From assembly GCF_004962245.1 (NCBI RefSeq), contig NZ_SUHQ01000029.1:36754-100753 (forward strand): a stretch of DNA of 64,000 nucleotides. Reading direction: 5' to 3'. Every line of letters starts with the position of its first letter. Within the stretch, counting starts at the first letter, position 1. Shown piece by piece: positions 1-8,442 of the stretch. The notes below the pieces were generated by a model that worked only from the letters and a program-made list of their open reading frames with translations, made no database searches and was not told the DNA's origin. The stretch is from Mesorhizobium sp. GTDB taxonomy: Bacteria > Pseudomonadota > Alphaproteobacteria > Rhizobiales > Rhizobiaceae. A program made the translations under genes and the position numbers.

Positions 1-294
1 GTAAGCCGCTCCAACCTATTGTTGGCGCTATCGCGACATACGGGTGAAATCCCTTCATCGGTCTTCAGCGACCTGACAATCCGCAAGAGCATTTTGGACG
101 AAGTCGAAAGCAAGCCCTGGACGCAGGGCGCCACGATCGACATCGTCGTTCGCGACGGTGTCGTCAATCTGAACGGAACGGTCGCGGATGAAAAGGTGCG
201 CGCAGCAATACGCATCGCGGCGGAAAACACGCCGGGCGCTGTCCGCGTCGTGGACAATCTCCGCGTTGTCACTTTGTCTGCCGGCTACACGTGA
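1..294 (+). CDS. BON-domain protein, 5' end outside the window
   Basis: The visible 97 codons are open from base 1, so the gene probably begins upstream of the window. TTG at 19 is only the first possible internal start. Residues of the form TIDIVVRDGVVNLNGTV followed by a VRVVDNL ending are typical of a BON domain, a small module linked to membrane association or osmotic stress. In rhizobia such a C-terminal BON domain often follows a pair of CBS domains, and I infer that the missing N-terminus may carry them. Neighbours (pyridoxamine oxidase-like and host-attachment proteins) fit a low-oxygen stress island. The stop is at 292-294, and the next gene is convergent. Confidence 0.75.
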   Translation, partial: VSRSNLLLALSRHTGEIPSSVFSDLTIRKSILDEVESKPWTQGATIDIVVRDGVVNLNGTVADEKVRAAIRIAAENTPGAVRVVDNLRVVTLSAGYT

Positions 295-362
295 GCGTCC
301 CTCGGGGCGTCACAACGGAATTCATCAAGGGTGCTCGTGACCAGAGTTGATCCGCGCCCCCT

Positions 363-809
363 TTACTCCTTCGCTTCGCGTCCCGAAACCTCCTCAATGA
401 CTATACGGAAGAATATGTGCCGGGCATCGTCGGCCAAGGGAGGCGTCACCGGCTTCAGGGCGCCCGGCTCCCACCAATCCGTATGCGTGCTCAGCAACGA
501 CCATGCATGATCCCGCTGGCGCTTGTGCCCGATCCTCTCGGGCAGCTCTTCATAGCGTCCGTCCGCGATCACGCTCTTCCACTGACGTCTTCGGAGCGGA
601 CTTTCAACGAGCACCGACACAAGCGGATTGGCACGCATCCAGTCGATCTTCTTGCCTGGGATGGAGAAGCAATAGAGTGCGTTGTCCGCGTAGGCGTAGT
701 AGATCGGGACCACATATGGGTGCCCGTCCTTGGCGCACGCCAGGCGGGCCAAATGATGCCCGGCCAGCACTTCTGTGCATTCGTTCATGCTCAGGGTGCG
801 TATCCACAT
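363..809 (-). CDS. Pyridoxamine 5'-phosphate oxidase-like FMN-binding protein
   Basis: This 148-residue protein has the short split-barrel pattern of the pyridoxamine 5'-phosphate oxidase-like family. An N-terminal helix (MNECTEVLAGHHLARLACA) leads into strands reading PYVVPIYYAY and ALYCFSIPGKKIDWMRANP. The family binds FMN or F420 and reduces or protects small molecules; the substrate here cannot be read from sequence. The start is supported by GGGGAGAT six bases upstream of the ATG. It lies among genes with FixK/FNR boxes, but I found no convincing box in its own 130-base upstream region. Small stand-alone members of this family are common in rhizobial hypoxia islands. Family assignment is firm and function is unknown. 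Confidence 0.85.
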   Translation of the reverse strand: MWIRTLSMNECTEVLAGHHLARLACAKDGHPYVVPIYYAYADNALYCFSIPGKKIDWMRANPLVSVLVESPLRRRQWKSVIADGRYEELPERIGHKRQRDHAWSLLSTHTDWWEPGALKPVTPPLADDARHIFFRIVIEEVSGREAKE

Positions 810-938
810 CGTCTATCTCCCCGGGTAGGGTCAAGAAATTAGGAATTCGCGCAGCCACAGCCAGTTGCTAGGTCGATGCGACCCCGGAGAGAGCGAACGA
901 ACTCGGTGAACGACGACAAGACTGCTACCCTCTGGTCA

Positions 939-1406
939 TCAATCCCCGGACAGGGGCTTGATTTCGAGCTTCCGGATCACGTCCCGAAGCTCATGTTCTG
1001 GCAGCTTGGTGAGATCCCTGGCTATTTCTGCGGCCGTGACCTTGCGAAGGCTTTCCGGAAAGGCCAGACGAAGGTCGCCTAGCATCTGGGGGGGCGCAGC
1101 GACCACGAGCTGGTCGAAATCTCCAGCAACATGATGACCATGCAGCGTGTGGGCCAGCTTTGCAGCAAAGGCTCGGTCCTCCTCGCGCACCGGATCGGAA
1201 TGATATTCCATCGCCGATCGTCGGGCCCCAGTCGAAGCGAAGCTGCGACCCGGCTTGTCGGCCATGATCTCGCGCAATTGCCACGGTTCCGTATGGAACA
1301 CCAGATCTTCTTGTTTGTCAGGCGTCTTCCCAGTCGACAGGGCATCTCGCAGAATTCGTGCGCGTGCTCCATCTGCGATCAGGACCCAAGTTCTCTGCGG
1401 TTTCAT
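939..1406 (-). CDS. Host attachment family protein
   Basis: A 155-residue protein that opens with TWVLIADGARARIL, the hallmark start of the family named for Agrobacterium attachment to host cells, and has the later FDQLVVAAPPQMLGDLR segment. The fold resembles the eRF1/archaeal release-factor middle domain. Despite the family name its molecular role is not established, and in rhizobia it is often part of low-oxygen or stress gene sets. A GAGG ribosome-binding site precedes the ATG. A FixK/FNR box at 1463-1476, centred about 63 bases before the start codon, predicts oxygen-limited expression. Confidence 0.85.
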   Translation of the reverse strand: MKPQRTWVLIADGARARILRDALSTGKTPDKQEDLVFHTEPWQLREIMADKPGRSFASTGARRSAMEYHSDPVREEDRAFAAKLAHTLHGHHVAGDFDQLVVAAPPQMLGDLRLAFPESLRKVTAAEIARDLTKLPEHELRDVIRKLEIKPLSGD

Positions 1407-1462
1407 GGTAGCCTCGTTCAGATGATTTACTTTGAATCATACAGTAGGCAAGAAGTTTGGTT

Positions 1463-1476
1463 TTGATTCGGGTCAA
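1463..1476 (-). promoter_or_regulatory. FixK/FNR box upstream of the host attachment gene
   Basis: The plus strand reads TTGATTCGGGTCAA, matching the anaerobox TTGAY-N4-RTCAA in both half sites. It is centred about 63 bases upstream of the minus-strand ATG at 1406. Activation from a site at about -41.5 would place transcription start some 20 bases before the ATG. Two more boxes of the same kind occur in this window. Confidence 0.7.
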
Positions 1477-1521
1477 TGCCGCCTTGCATCGCTGCCAATT
1501 GGTTTCCACCGAATAGGTGCA

Positions 1522-1980
1522 TCAGGGACGAGTTTCGGATTGACTGGACGTTGTTCCTTCTTCGGTCTCGGTCTTCTGATTGTGCCCAAGGGCTGGGACA
1601 CGCCAGCGGGTCAGGCCCAGACCAAGGAGCGCCAGCGCCGTGAAGCCCGCGCCAACGAACCAGAAGGGTAAGCCCAGGCCGCAGCTCGGGCAAACTCAAC
1701 GGCGCGCGCACCTTGCGCAGGTCCGCAGGTCGAACCGGCTCGCGGACGGCAATGACTAGCACAGCAACCGCCAGAAAGCCGGGAATAACAGCGGCCCAGA
1801 ACACGGTCACGAATTGATTGGCAGTGAGTCTCACATGAGGCCGATTGCCAGGAGCGGCCCGACAAACGCGCCAACCGTGTCAAGCGACTGGCGAAGCCCG
1901 AAACTGGCGCCGCGCGCGTGAGCCGGGGCGATATCTGCAATCAGCGTCGCGGGGCGCACCGCGGATGCCCTTGCCGACCA
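1522..1980 (-). pseudogene. Decayed MFS transporter remnant
   Basis: Minus-strand translation gives MFS permease pieces in shifting frames. One piece contains GKGIRGAPRDALIADIAP and FGLRQSLDTVGAFVGPLLA and stops at about 1832. A second, one frame away, contains NQFVTVFWAAVIPGFLAVAV. A third contains LPFWFVGAGFTALALLGLGL and ends at a stop at 1522-1524. That is at least two frameshifts, and the last piece joins sequence resembling the start of helix 7 to something like the final helix, so an internal deletion is likely. The N-terminal helices were not found before the acyl carrier gene. The product cannot function. Confidence 0.7.
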
Positions 1981-2074
1981 CAGCGCTTCAGGTTGCATGT
2001 CGCGATCTTATTTGTCGTTTCCGGCCATAGTCCGCATTGCCTGTTATCGACACCACTCGCATCTCACCTCGGCG

Positions 2075-2311
2075 TCACTGACTTAGATACGCAACCACTC
2101 CGTCGAGAGTGAACAGTTTGGGATAGTCGGCCTCCGGGATTTCAATTTCCGTGCGCTGGTGCAGGGCTATGACAAAATTGAGAAAATCCATTGAATCGAT
2201 GTCGAGTGCTTCACGGATATCCTCGTGGCCTGCAATTGCGGAAGGATCCGTCTCGGGCGCGATGCCGGAGAGGATGTCCAGAGCAAGCTGTCGAATCTCG
2301 GCCTTGGTCAT
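2075..2311 (-). CDS. Acyl carrier protein
   Basis: A 78-residue acidic helical protein with the phosphopantetheine attachment motif DSM: Ser40 lies in ALDIDSMDFLNFV. It would carry an acyl group as a thioester after activation by a phosphopantetheinyl transferase encoded elsewhere. The ATG overlaps the E2 stop codon by four bases (ATGA), so it is translationally coupled and the last gene of the acsA-E1-E2 operon. No ketosynthase or other fatty-acid or polyketide gene is adjacent, so its partner is unclear. It is not the housekeeping AcpP, which normally sits beside fabF or fabG. Family certain, role inferred only from the operon. Confidence 0.9.
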   Translation of the reverse strand: MTKAEIRQLALDILSGIAPETDPSAIAGHEDIREALDIDSMDFLNFVIALHQRTEIEIPEADYPKLFTLDGVVAYLSQ

Positions 2312-3555
2312 AGTTTGACGGGCTCCTGAAGCAGGCGGTCGACGGCAGCGAGGAACAGCCCGCCGGCATGTCCGTCGCTGGCGCGGTGGTCGGCTGCGAG
2401 CGAGGACACCACTATCGGGCGCGCGGTCACCTTGTCATCAATGACCCAGGGACGCACGGCAATGCGCCCAAAACCCAACGTCGCCACCTGAGGGGGATAA
2501 ATCACACCGATCACGGAATCGGCGCCGCGTTCGCCGAGGCTGGTTACAGTAAATGACGGATTGGTCATCTCGGAGCTGCGCAGACCACCACCACGTGCAC
2601 GTGCCACAAGGTCGCGCAGCGCGCTCATGAGCTCCGATAGAGTCATGGTGTCGACATCGTGAACGGCCGGCGCGATCAGCCCGCCACCTCTCAACGACAC
2701 TGCCCAGCCGATGTGTATTCCGCTTCCCGGCCTAAACCGACCATTCTCCCAAAAGCCGTTGAACTGCGGTACCTCGCGCAGCGCCAGGGCAGTGGCCTTT
2801 AGGAACAGGGTGGCGGGCAGCAGACGCTGATCTGGTGGCCGCTCTGTGTTGAACGTCTCAAGCCAGGACAATGAGGGGCCCATATCGATGGTAGTGGTGA
2901 GGTAGTAGTGTGGGATCTCGCGCTTCGAACGTGACATCGCCGCCGCAATTGCTTGGCGCATCTGCAGGGGATCGAAACCACGCCCCGGCCTTGTCGGTCT
3001 TGCCGATGCCTCCCGGCTGACCTGCGAAGCTGATGCCCGCTCGACATCGGCGATTGTCACCGAGCCATAGATTCCGGTGCCCTTAAGTGTGTAGGGATCG
3101 ATTTCAAGTTCAGCCGCCCGGCGCCCAGCGGCTGGCGTCACCTTGGCACGCGCCCTTGATGCAGGACTGATTGAGGATACCTTCTGTGCCACCGTGGGCG
3201 ACTTTGCAGAGGCGGAAGGAGCTCCGGGTGAGGGCGGTGCTGCCAAGGCAACTTCGGGGGCTTTCACCACAGCAGTGGGAGCCATTGGACCGGGTGGTGG
3301 CACGATTGCGGGTACGCTGTTTGACGGCATGAGCCGTGCCAGCACTCCGCCAACCGGAACCTCTTGGCCTTCGCCGGCACACAACTCCGAAATCACCCCT
3401 TCTTCGAATATGTCGACTTCAAAGGCCCCCTTGTGAGTTTCCACGATGGCAATCACGTCGCCTTTTTTCACCTCGCTGCCAGGCTTGACAAGCCACTCAA
3501 CGAGCTTGCCGCGCTCCATGTCGGCTCCGAGCGATGGCATAAGGAAATCGCTCAT
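2308..3555 (-). CDS. Dihydrolipoamide acyltransferase, E2 of a 2-oxoacid dehydrogenase complex
   Basis: This 415-residue E2 has an N-terminal lipoyl domain (about 1-75; lipoyl lysine Lys42 in VETHKGAFEV), an alanine/proline-rich linker, a peripheral subunit-binding domain (about 130-170) and a C-terminal catalytic acyltransferase domain with the active-site motif DHRASDG (His390, Asp394). It takes the acyl group made by E1 and passes it to coenzyme A. ATGA overlaps couple it to E1 beta upstream and the acyl carrier protein downstream. No E3 dihydrolipoamide dehydrogenase gene is in the cluster, so E3 must come from elsewhere. The acyl specificity (pyruvate, acetoin or branched-chain) is not determined by the sequence. 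Confidence 0.92.
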   Translation of the reverse strand: MSDFLMPSLGADMERGKLVEWLVKPGSEVKKGDVIAIVETHKGAFEVDIFEEGVISELCAGEGQEVPVGGVLARLMPSNSVPAIVPPPGPMAPTAVVKAPEVALAAPPSPGAPSASAKSPTVAQKVSSISPASRARAKVTPAAGRRAAELEIDPYTLKGTGIYGSVTIADVERASASQVSREASARPTRPGRGFDPLQMRQAIAAAMSRSKREIPHYYLTTTIDMGPSLSWLETFNTERPPDQRLLPATLFLKATALALREVPQFNGFWENGRFRPGSGIHIGWAVSLRGGGLIAPAVHDVDTMTLSELMSALRDLVARARGGGLRSSEMTNPSFTVTSLGERGADSVIGVIYPPQVATLGFGRIAVRPWVIDDKVTARPIVVSSLAADHRASDGHAGGLFLAAVDRLLQEPVKL

Positions 3556-4553
3556 CGGCTTCCAACAAGGATTCGAGCGGTTTCAATGATGGCAGACGTC
3601 TGCGGCAAGGCAGCTTCTTCCATGTGTCGGGAATAGGGAATGGGAACTTCGCGGCTGCAGATCCGGCGGATCGGACCGTCAAGCTCGAAGAAGAGGTCCT
3701 CCGACAGGCGCGCGGCAATCTCGGCGGAAATTGAACCGCTCTTCCAGCCCTCATCGACAATGATGCAGCGCCGCGTGCGAGTGACGGACTCGAAGATTGT
3801 CGCATTGTCGAGCGGGCGCAGAACGCGAAGGTCGACGACCTCGGCCTCGATGCCTTCCTTGGCAAGCGTCTCGGCGGCAGCCAAGGCCTTGGGCAGGCTA
3901 TTGCCGTAGGTCAGCACGCTTACATCGCGTCCCGGCCGCCGGATTTTTGCGGAACCAATGTCCACCGACGCGACCGCCGGATCGAGTTCATCCTCGGCGT
4001 TGTAAAGCACGATGTGCTCGAAGATCAGCACCGGATTGGGATCTGCCAACGCAGATCCCAGCATATGTCGCGCATCCTCGACGGTGCCCGGCGCCAACAC
4101 CTTGAGGCCGGGAATATGGGCATACCAGCCCTCCAGGCTGTGGGAATGCTGGGCTGCGAGTTGGCGCCCGGCGCCCGTTGCCATGCGGATGACCAGCGGC
4201 ACGGCAAACTGCCCGCCCGACATATGCGCGATCGAAGTGGCGTTGTTGAGAATCTGGTCGAGCGCGAGCAAGCTGAAATTGCATGTCATGATTTCGACGA
4301 TCGGGCGCATCCCCGCGACCGCCGCTCCGATCCCGGCGCCGACAAAAGCACTCTCCGCGAGCGGCGTATCGCGGATACGACTCGGACCGAACTCGTCGAG
4401 AAGCCCCTTGGTAACGGCGTAGCAGCCACCATAGAGGCCGACATCCTCGCCCATTAGGAAGGTGCGCGGATCGTTGGTCAACGCGTCTCGGATCGCCTGC
4501 CGGCACGCCTCTCGGTAGGACATTCGAACAGGTTTCGCCACAGGGGAATTCAT
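3552..4553 (-). CDS. 2-oxoacid dehydrogenase E1 component, beta subunit
   Basis: The 333-residue protein has transketolase pyrimidine-binding and C-terminal domains. Visible landmarks are FLMGEDVGLYGG near the start, RIRDTPLAESAFVGAGIGAA, and DLRVLRPLDNATIFESV near the C-terminus. With the alpha subunit it forms the thiamine-diphosphate decarboxylase of the complex. A longer reading frame opens at 4607, but the ATG at 4553 overlaps the alpha-subunit stop by four bases (ATGA) and gives the usual N-terminus, so I chose it. It is coupled likewise to E2. In sequence style it falls with PdhB/AcoB-type subunits. Confidence 0.92.
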   Translation of the reverse strand: MNSPVAKPVRMSYREACRQAIRDALTNDPRTFLMGEDVGLYGGCYAVTKGLLDEFGPSRIRDTPLAESAFVGAGIGAAVAGMRPIVEIMTCNFSLLALDQILNNATSIAHMSGGQFAVPLVIRMATGAGRQLAAQHSHSLEGWYAHIPGLKVLAPGTVEDARHMLGSALADPNPVLIFEHIVLYNAEDELDPAVASVDIGSAKIRRPGRDVSVLTYGNSLPKALAAAETLAKEGIEAEVVDLRVLRPLDNATIFESVTRTRRCIIVDEGWKSGSISAEIAARLSEDLFFELDGPIRRICSREVPIPYSRHMEEAALPQTSAIIETARILVGSR

Positions 4554-5536
4554 TCGGGCACCTCGTCCATCAGCACGAAACGTTCGAGATCCTCCACCTT
4601 CTCCCACTGGCCTGCCTCGGCGAAGGCGACGGCTGCATCGATCTCGACATCGACTTGATCCTCGATGCGCTTGAGTTCCTCCGCGGAAAGCATGTGGTTC
4701 TCTTCAAGCCACGCCTGCATTCGCGGGACCGGGTCGCGCTCCTTCCAAAGGGCTATCTCCTCTTTGGTGCGGTAGAGCTGGGCGTCGAACATGGAATGGG
4801 CGCGGAATCGATAGGTGCGACACTCGAGGAAGGAGGGGCCCTTTCCGCTTCGCGCCCGCTCCACCGCCCGCAGCGATGCGGCCTCGACCGCGACCGGGTT
4901 CATACCGTCCACCTTCTCGCTCGGCATGCGGTATGCTTGCGCCTTGCGGAAGATGTCAGTCTCGGCTTCCGCAAGCTCGAGTGGCATGCCCATGGCGTAA
5001 AGATTGTTCTCGCATACGAATATGACGGGCAGTTCCCATAACTCGGCGAGGTTCATGCTCTCGTGAAATTCGCCTTCGCCGGCCGCACCTTCACCGAAGA
5101 AGCAGGCTGTGACTGCACCGGGACGAAGTTCCTTGTCAGCGAGCGCGATGCCGATGGAAAGCGGCAAGCCGCCGCCAACGATGGCGTTGCCGCCATAGAA
5201 GCGCCTGGCCCGATCGAAAAAGTGCATCGAGCCGCCACGACCGCGGCTGCAACCCTCCACCTTTCCGTACATTTCGGCCATGAGCGAGCCCATGGCAAGG
5301 CCTCTAGCAATCGCGTGGCCGTGGTCACGGTAGGTGGCGACGACGGCATCGTGCGCTTCGAGCGCCTGCATGACACCAACTGCGACCGCCTCCTCCCCAT
5401 CATAGAGATGCAAGAAGCCACGGATCTTCTGCGCCTGATAAAGTTCGGCGCATTTGGCCTCGAAGCGGCGTATGCGCAGCATATCCCTGAAAAGCTGCTG
5501 CCCGTGCTGACGGTCGATGTGTAGCCTTTCGCTCAT
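4550..5536 (-). CDS. 2-oxoacid dehydrogenase E1 component, alpha subunit
   Basis: A 328-residue thiamine-diphosphate subunit. The cofactor motif runs from GEG at 148-150 (GEGAAGEGEFHESMN) to the asparagines at 177-178 in FVCENNLYAMG. Other family landmarks are YRDHGHAIARG and RFRAHSMFD, the loop that is phosphorylated in eukaryotic homologues. It would decarboxylate a 2-oxoacid and hand the acyl group to E2. The ATG overlaps the acsA stop by four bases. The organisation resembles both pyruvate and acetoin dehydrogenase operons; without acetoin-specific neighbours, pyruvate is the simpler guess. Confidence 0.92.
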   Translation of the reverse strand: MSERLHIDRQHGQQLFRDMLRIRRFEAKCAELYQAQKIRGFLHLYDGEEAVAVGVMQALEAHDAVVATYRDHGHAIARGLAMGSLMAEMYGKVEGCSRGRGGSMHFFDRARRFYGGNAIVGGGLPLSIGIALADKELRPGAVTACFFGEGAAGEGEFHESMNLAELWELPVIFVCENNLYAMGMPLELAEAETDIFRKAQAYRMPSEKVDGMNPVAVEAASLRAVERARSGKGPSFLECRTYRFRAHSMFDAQLYRTKEEIALWKERDPVPRMQAWLEENHMLSAEELKRIEDQVDVEIDAAVAFAEAGQWEKVEDLERFVLMDEVPE

Positions 5537-7323
5537 TTCTCATCGCTTTCGAGCGTCGACAAATCCCCTTCCGGTAACCCAAGTTCGCGGGCCCGGAGCA
5601 GTCGGCGCATAATCTTGCCCGAGCGCGTCTTGGGCAGGTTTGCGCGGAAATCGATCTGTTTGGGCGAAACGGCGGGACCTAGCCGCTTGCGGGCATGCCC
5701 GAGCAGTTCCTTGCGCAGATTTTCGTTCGGCTCGTGGCCTGGTTTCAGAGCGACGAAAGCCTTGACCACTTCGCCGACGGTCGGATCTGGTATGCCGATG
5801 ACAGCGGCCTCCGCCACTGCCGGATGCTCCATGAGAGCGCTTTCCACCTCGAACGGACCGATCAGATGGCCGGCCGACTTGATGACATCGTCGGCTCGTC
5901 CTACGAACCAGAAATAACCGTCGGAATCACGCTTGGCGAGATCGCCGGTCAGATACCAGTCACCGACGAAGCATTTGCGGTAGCGCTCTTCCTCATTGAG
6001 ATAGCCTCGCATCATCGACGGCCAGCCCTTCCTGAGTGCGAGTTCGCCTTCGACCATGGGCGTGTCGATGCCGTCGACTCCGCCATTCTTCAGGCGCCGC
6101 ACGATTGCCGCTGCGATGCCAGGCAGCGGCAGACCCATCGAGCCCGGTTTGATGGGAAGTGCCGCGAAATTGGCAATCATGATGCCACCGGTTTCGGTCT
6201 GCCACCAGTTATCATGAAACGGTATTCCAAACGCTTCCTGGCCCCACACCACCGCCTCCGGGTTTAGTGGTTCACCAACACTTGCCATGAAGCGCAGTGC
6301 CGACAGATCGTAGCTCTTCACCACGTCTGAACCTAGCCGCATCATCATACGGATGGCGGTCGGTGCAGTATACCAAACGTTCACACGTTCGCGCTGAAGC
6401 ACCGAATACCAAGTCTGCGCATCGAATTCAGCTTCGACGACGACGCTGGTCACGCCGTTCGTCAGCGGCGCCAGAATGCCGTAACTGGTTCCGGTGACCC
6501 AGCCGGGATCGGCGGTACACCAGAAGACATCATCGTCGTGAAGATCGAGCGCGTAGATGCCAGTCATATGATGCGCGGCTATCGCACCGTGCACATGGAT
6601 CGCTCCCTTTGGCCGGCCCGTGGTGCCGCTGGTGAAATGCAGAAGCGCCATGTCTTCGGGGTCGGTCGGGGCAATCGCAAAACTGGCTGATGCCGTCTCC
6701 ATCAGCGCGGACCAAGCATGTAGTCCGGCATCCTCGAATGTTTCGTCGCCTACCAAAATGACGTGGGCAAGCCCAGCAAGCTTCGCCCTCACGCTTTCCA
6801 CCTTTCGGCGGTAGAGTCCGAGTGTCGTGACCAAGACCCGCCCGTCACCAATCTCGACACGTGTTGCAATCGGCTCGGGGCCGAATGCGGAGAAGAGCGG
6901 TGAGACTACGCAGCGCGCCTTGAGTGCTCCCAGAACCGCTACATAGAGCTCAGGCAGACGGCCCATCAGGACGAACACACGCTCGCCGGGTAGAACTCCA
7001 AGGTTAATTAGTGCGTTCGCGAAACGGCTGGTTGCTTCGCTTAGATCGCGGTAGGTGAATTCGCGCCGATCACCCGACTTGCCGAGCCAGCGGATCGCCA
7101 CCTTGTCGGCCTTTGGGCCGGCAGCATGCCGATCGACGGCCTCGTGAGCAATATTATAGCCTTTTTCGCCGGGCAGGCCGTCGAGCAACCTCCAGGCATC
7201 CCGCCAGGTGAAGCGCATATACTCGCCCGCATAGTCCGTAAGGTTTGGCACCTTCGAAAAGGAAGAAGATAGCTTCGTGATCTGATCACTCGAAGGTTCG
7301 ATCGGGTGCGCGGGCCTGCTCAT
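5533..7323 (-). CDS. acsA: Acetyl-CoA synthetase, AMP-forming, AcsA type
   Basis: This 597-residue adenylate-forming ligase carries the P-loop LHFTSGTTGRPKGAIHVH, the WWQTETGG motif and the C-terminal catalytic lysine in LPKTRSGKIMRRLL. Length and the WCTADPGWVTGTSYGI segment match the shorter Bacillus-type AcsA rather than the 650-residue Acs. It makes acetyl-CoA from acetate, ATP and CoA; a related short acid is possible. The reading frame opens upstream, but ATG 7323 has GGAG about eight bases before it and yields the normal N-terminus. It leads an operon of five overlapping genes, and a FixK/FNR box at 7393-7406 lies about 76 bases upstream. Confidence 0.9.
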   Translation of the reverse strand: MSRPAHPIEPSSDQITKLSSSFSKVPNLTDYAGEYMRFTWRDAWRLLDGLPGEKGYNIAHEAVDRHAAGPKADKVAIRWLGKSGDRREFTYRDLSEATSRFANALINLGVLPGERVFVLMGRLPELYVAVLGALKARCVVSPLFSAFGPEPIATRVEIGDGRVLVTTLGLYRRKVESVRAKLAGLAHVILVGDETFEDAGLHAWSALMETASASFAIAPTDPEDMALLHFTSGTTGRPKGAIHVHGAIAAHHMTGIYALDLHDDDVFWCTADPGWVTGTSYGILAPLTNGVTSVVVEAEFDAQTWYSVLQRERVNVWYTAPTAIRMMMRLGSDVVKSYDLSALRFMASVGEPLNPEAVVWGQEAFGIPFHDNWWQTETGGIMIANFAALPIKPGSMGLPLPGIAAAIVRRLKNGGVDGIDTPMVEGELALRKGWPSMMRGYLNEEERYRKCFVGDWYLTGDLAKRDSDGYFWFVGRADDVIKSAGHLIGPFEVESALMEHPAVAEAAVIGIPDPTVGEVVKAFVALKPGHEPNENLRKELLGHARKRLGPAVSPKQIDFRANLPKTRSGKIMRRLLRARELGLPEGDLSTLESDEK

Positions 7324-7392
7324 AACCGATTTCTCCGTCCCTGATCTCAAGCGCCTCCAAATTAAATCATCGACGGCTTCACATGCGCGGCA

Positions 7393-7406
7393 TTGATCAT
7401 GGTCAA
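7393..7406 (-). promoter_or_regulatory. FixK/FNR box upstream of the acsA-E1-E2-acp operon
   Basis: The plus strand reads TTGATCATGGTCAA; on the operon's strand it is TTGACCATGATCAA, a full match to the anaerobox. It is centred about 76 bases upstream of the acsA ATG. It overlaps no intact gene and lies just left of the NAD synthetase remnant. Confidence 0.75.
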
Positions 7407-7411
7407 TTCGG

Positions 7412-7710
7412 TGCAAGGAAGTGCAGGCTGGGCTGTGTACGGACTACCTGTTCCGCCTCGCCAACCAGAATGGCGGGCTCGTCGTCGGCACCGGCGTCTT
7501 GGCCGAGCTGGGTTGGTGCACCTACGCGTCGACAGTTACATGTCCCGCTACAAAGTCATCGCGTCGGTTCCCAAGACCCTGATGCAGCATCTCATTCGCT
7601 TCGTCGCCGCCTCGGGCGAGGTTGAGCGCGGAGACGACCCGGGTGCTCCACGCCATACTCGACACGGAGATATCGCCGGAGTTGGTGCCGGCCAATCCAG
7701 TTCCGTACCA
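7412..7710 (+). pseudogene. NAD(+) synthetase (nadE) remnant
   Basis: Three successive pieces of a glutamine-dependent NAD synthetase synthase domain can be read in alternating frames. The first contains VQAGLCTDYLFRLANQNGG and TGVLAELGWCTY (about 7412-7523). The second contains MSRYKVIASVPKTLMQHL and IRFVAASGEVE (about 7525-7630). The third, back in the first frame, contains RVLHAILDTEISPELVPANP (about 7634-7705). Two compensating frameshifts and loss of the N-terminal amidase domain and the extreme C-terminus make it non-functional. No start codon with a ribosome-binding site precedes it. Confidence 0.7.
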
Positions 7711-7867
7711 TCGCCAGTGTGCGGAACGATACGGGAAGATTTTTGATTTAGGCCGACGAAAAACTCGATGAAATCAACAATTTTAATGCGTCCTCCGGGC
7801 CCAAAAATTCCCCAACATGGTGCGGCCTAGCATTCTCAAATCGAAACGATCAGTGATTGTCGGTATG

Positions 7868-7924
7868 GTTGCGTGTCCCCGCAACCAAATATCAAAAACG
7901 GCCCGCCTTGTGCGGGCCGTTTTT
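7868..7924 (+). terminator. Hairpin plus Rho-independent terminator
   Basis: Two hairpins follow each other. GGTTGCG...CGCAACC (7868-7887) has a 7-base stem. The second, at 7894-7924, is a GC-rich stem (ACGGCCCGC pairing with GCGGGCCGT) flanked by A5 and T5 and so could terminate on either strand. No intact gene ends immediately upstream on the plus strand. The rest of 7747-8037 holds no gene I can support. Confidence 0.65.
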
Positions 7925-8037
7925 GCGTTCGGCTGTGCCGGCCGGTTGATTTTAGTCCTCATCAGAGGTCAGAGGCCGCAAGGGCGCGAAGCCGACGCAG
8001 CGGGACAGGTGCCGTTTTCCCGTGTTAGACTGCTTGC

Positions 8038-8271
8038 ATGGAGATGGACACCGACAAGATCGACGATGCCGTTCTGGGCCTGCTTTGGCTAACGCTGCAT
8101 GAAGAGAGGCGCGCCTGGAAGGGGTTGGATTGGGATGCCCTGGATCGCTTGCACCAGAAGGGGATGATCGCGAATCCAGCAAACAAGGCGAAGTCGGTGG
8201 TTCTGACAGATGAAGGCCTGCGATGTGCGGAGGAGCTGTTTCGCACCCTGTTCACGCGGCCGGTGCCATGA
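8038..8271 (+). CDS. DUF6429 family protein
   Basis: A 77-residue protein matching a small rhizobial family with the recurring pattern DTDKIDDAVLGLL, RAWKGLDWDALDRLH and NKAKSVVLTDEG. The helical layout resembles a small winged-helix module, since the family's LTDEG segment sits where a beta wing would be, but DNA binding is not proven. No clear ribosome-binding site precedes ATG 8038, and a second in-frame ATG lies at 8044. It stands alone between the terminator hairpins and the convergent ftsZ paralogue. Function is unknown. Confidence 0.75.
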   Translation: MEMDTDKIDDAVLGLLWLTLHEERRAWKGLDWDALDRLHQKGMIANPANKAKSVVLTDEGLRCAEELFRTLFTRPVP

Positions 8272-8442
8272 GCGCTGGGCTGACGTTCCAATTCCCGGCA
8301 AGGGGCGCACAGACAAAATCGATAACTTAAGCCGCAGGTCGCAACAATTGCGGTTTGGTAAGCGACCGCTATCTGATAGTAGTCTCTAGCGGCGGCGTTC
8401 CAAGTCGAATCCTACCGTCGGCGCTGCCATGAGGGGCGTCGT

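Noticed and set aside
7868..7890. GGTTGCG...CGCAACC considered as the T-arm of a tRNA and an island attachment site
   Set aside because: No acceptor, D or anticodon stem could be built in the preceding 80 bases, and the loop does not match TTCRA. It is kept as a plain hairpin.
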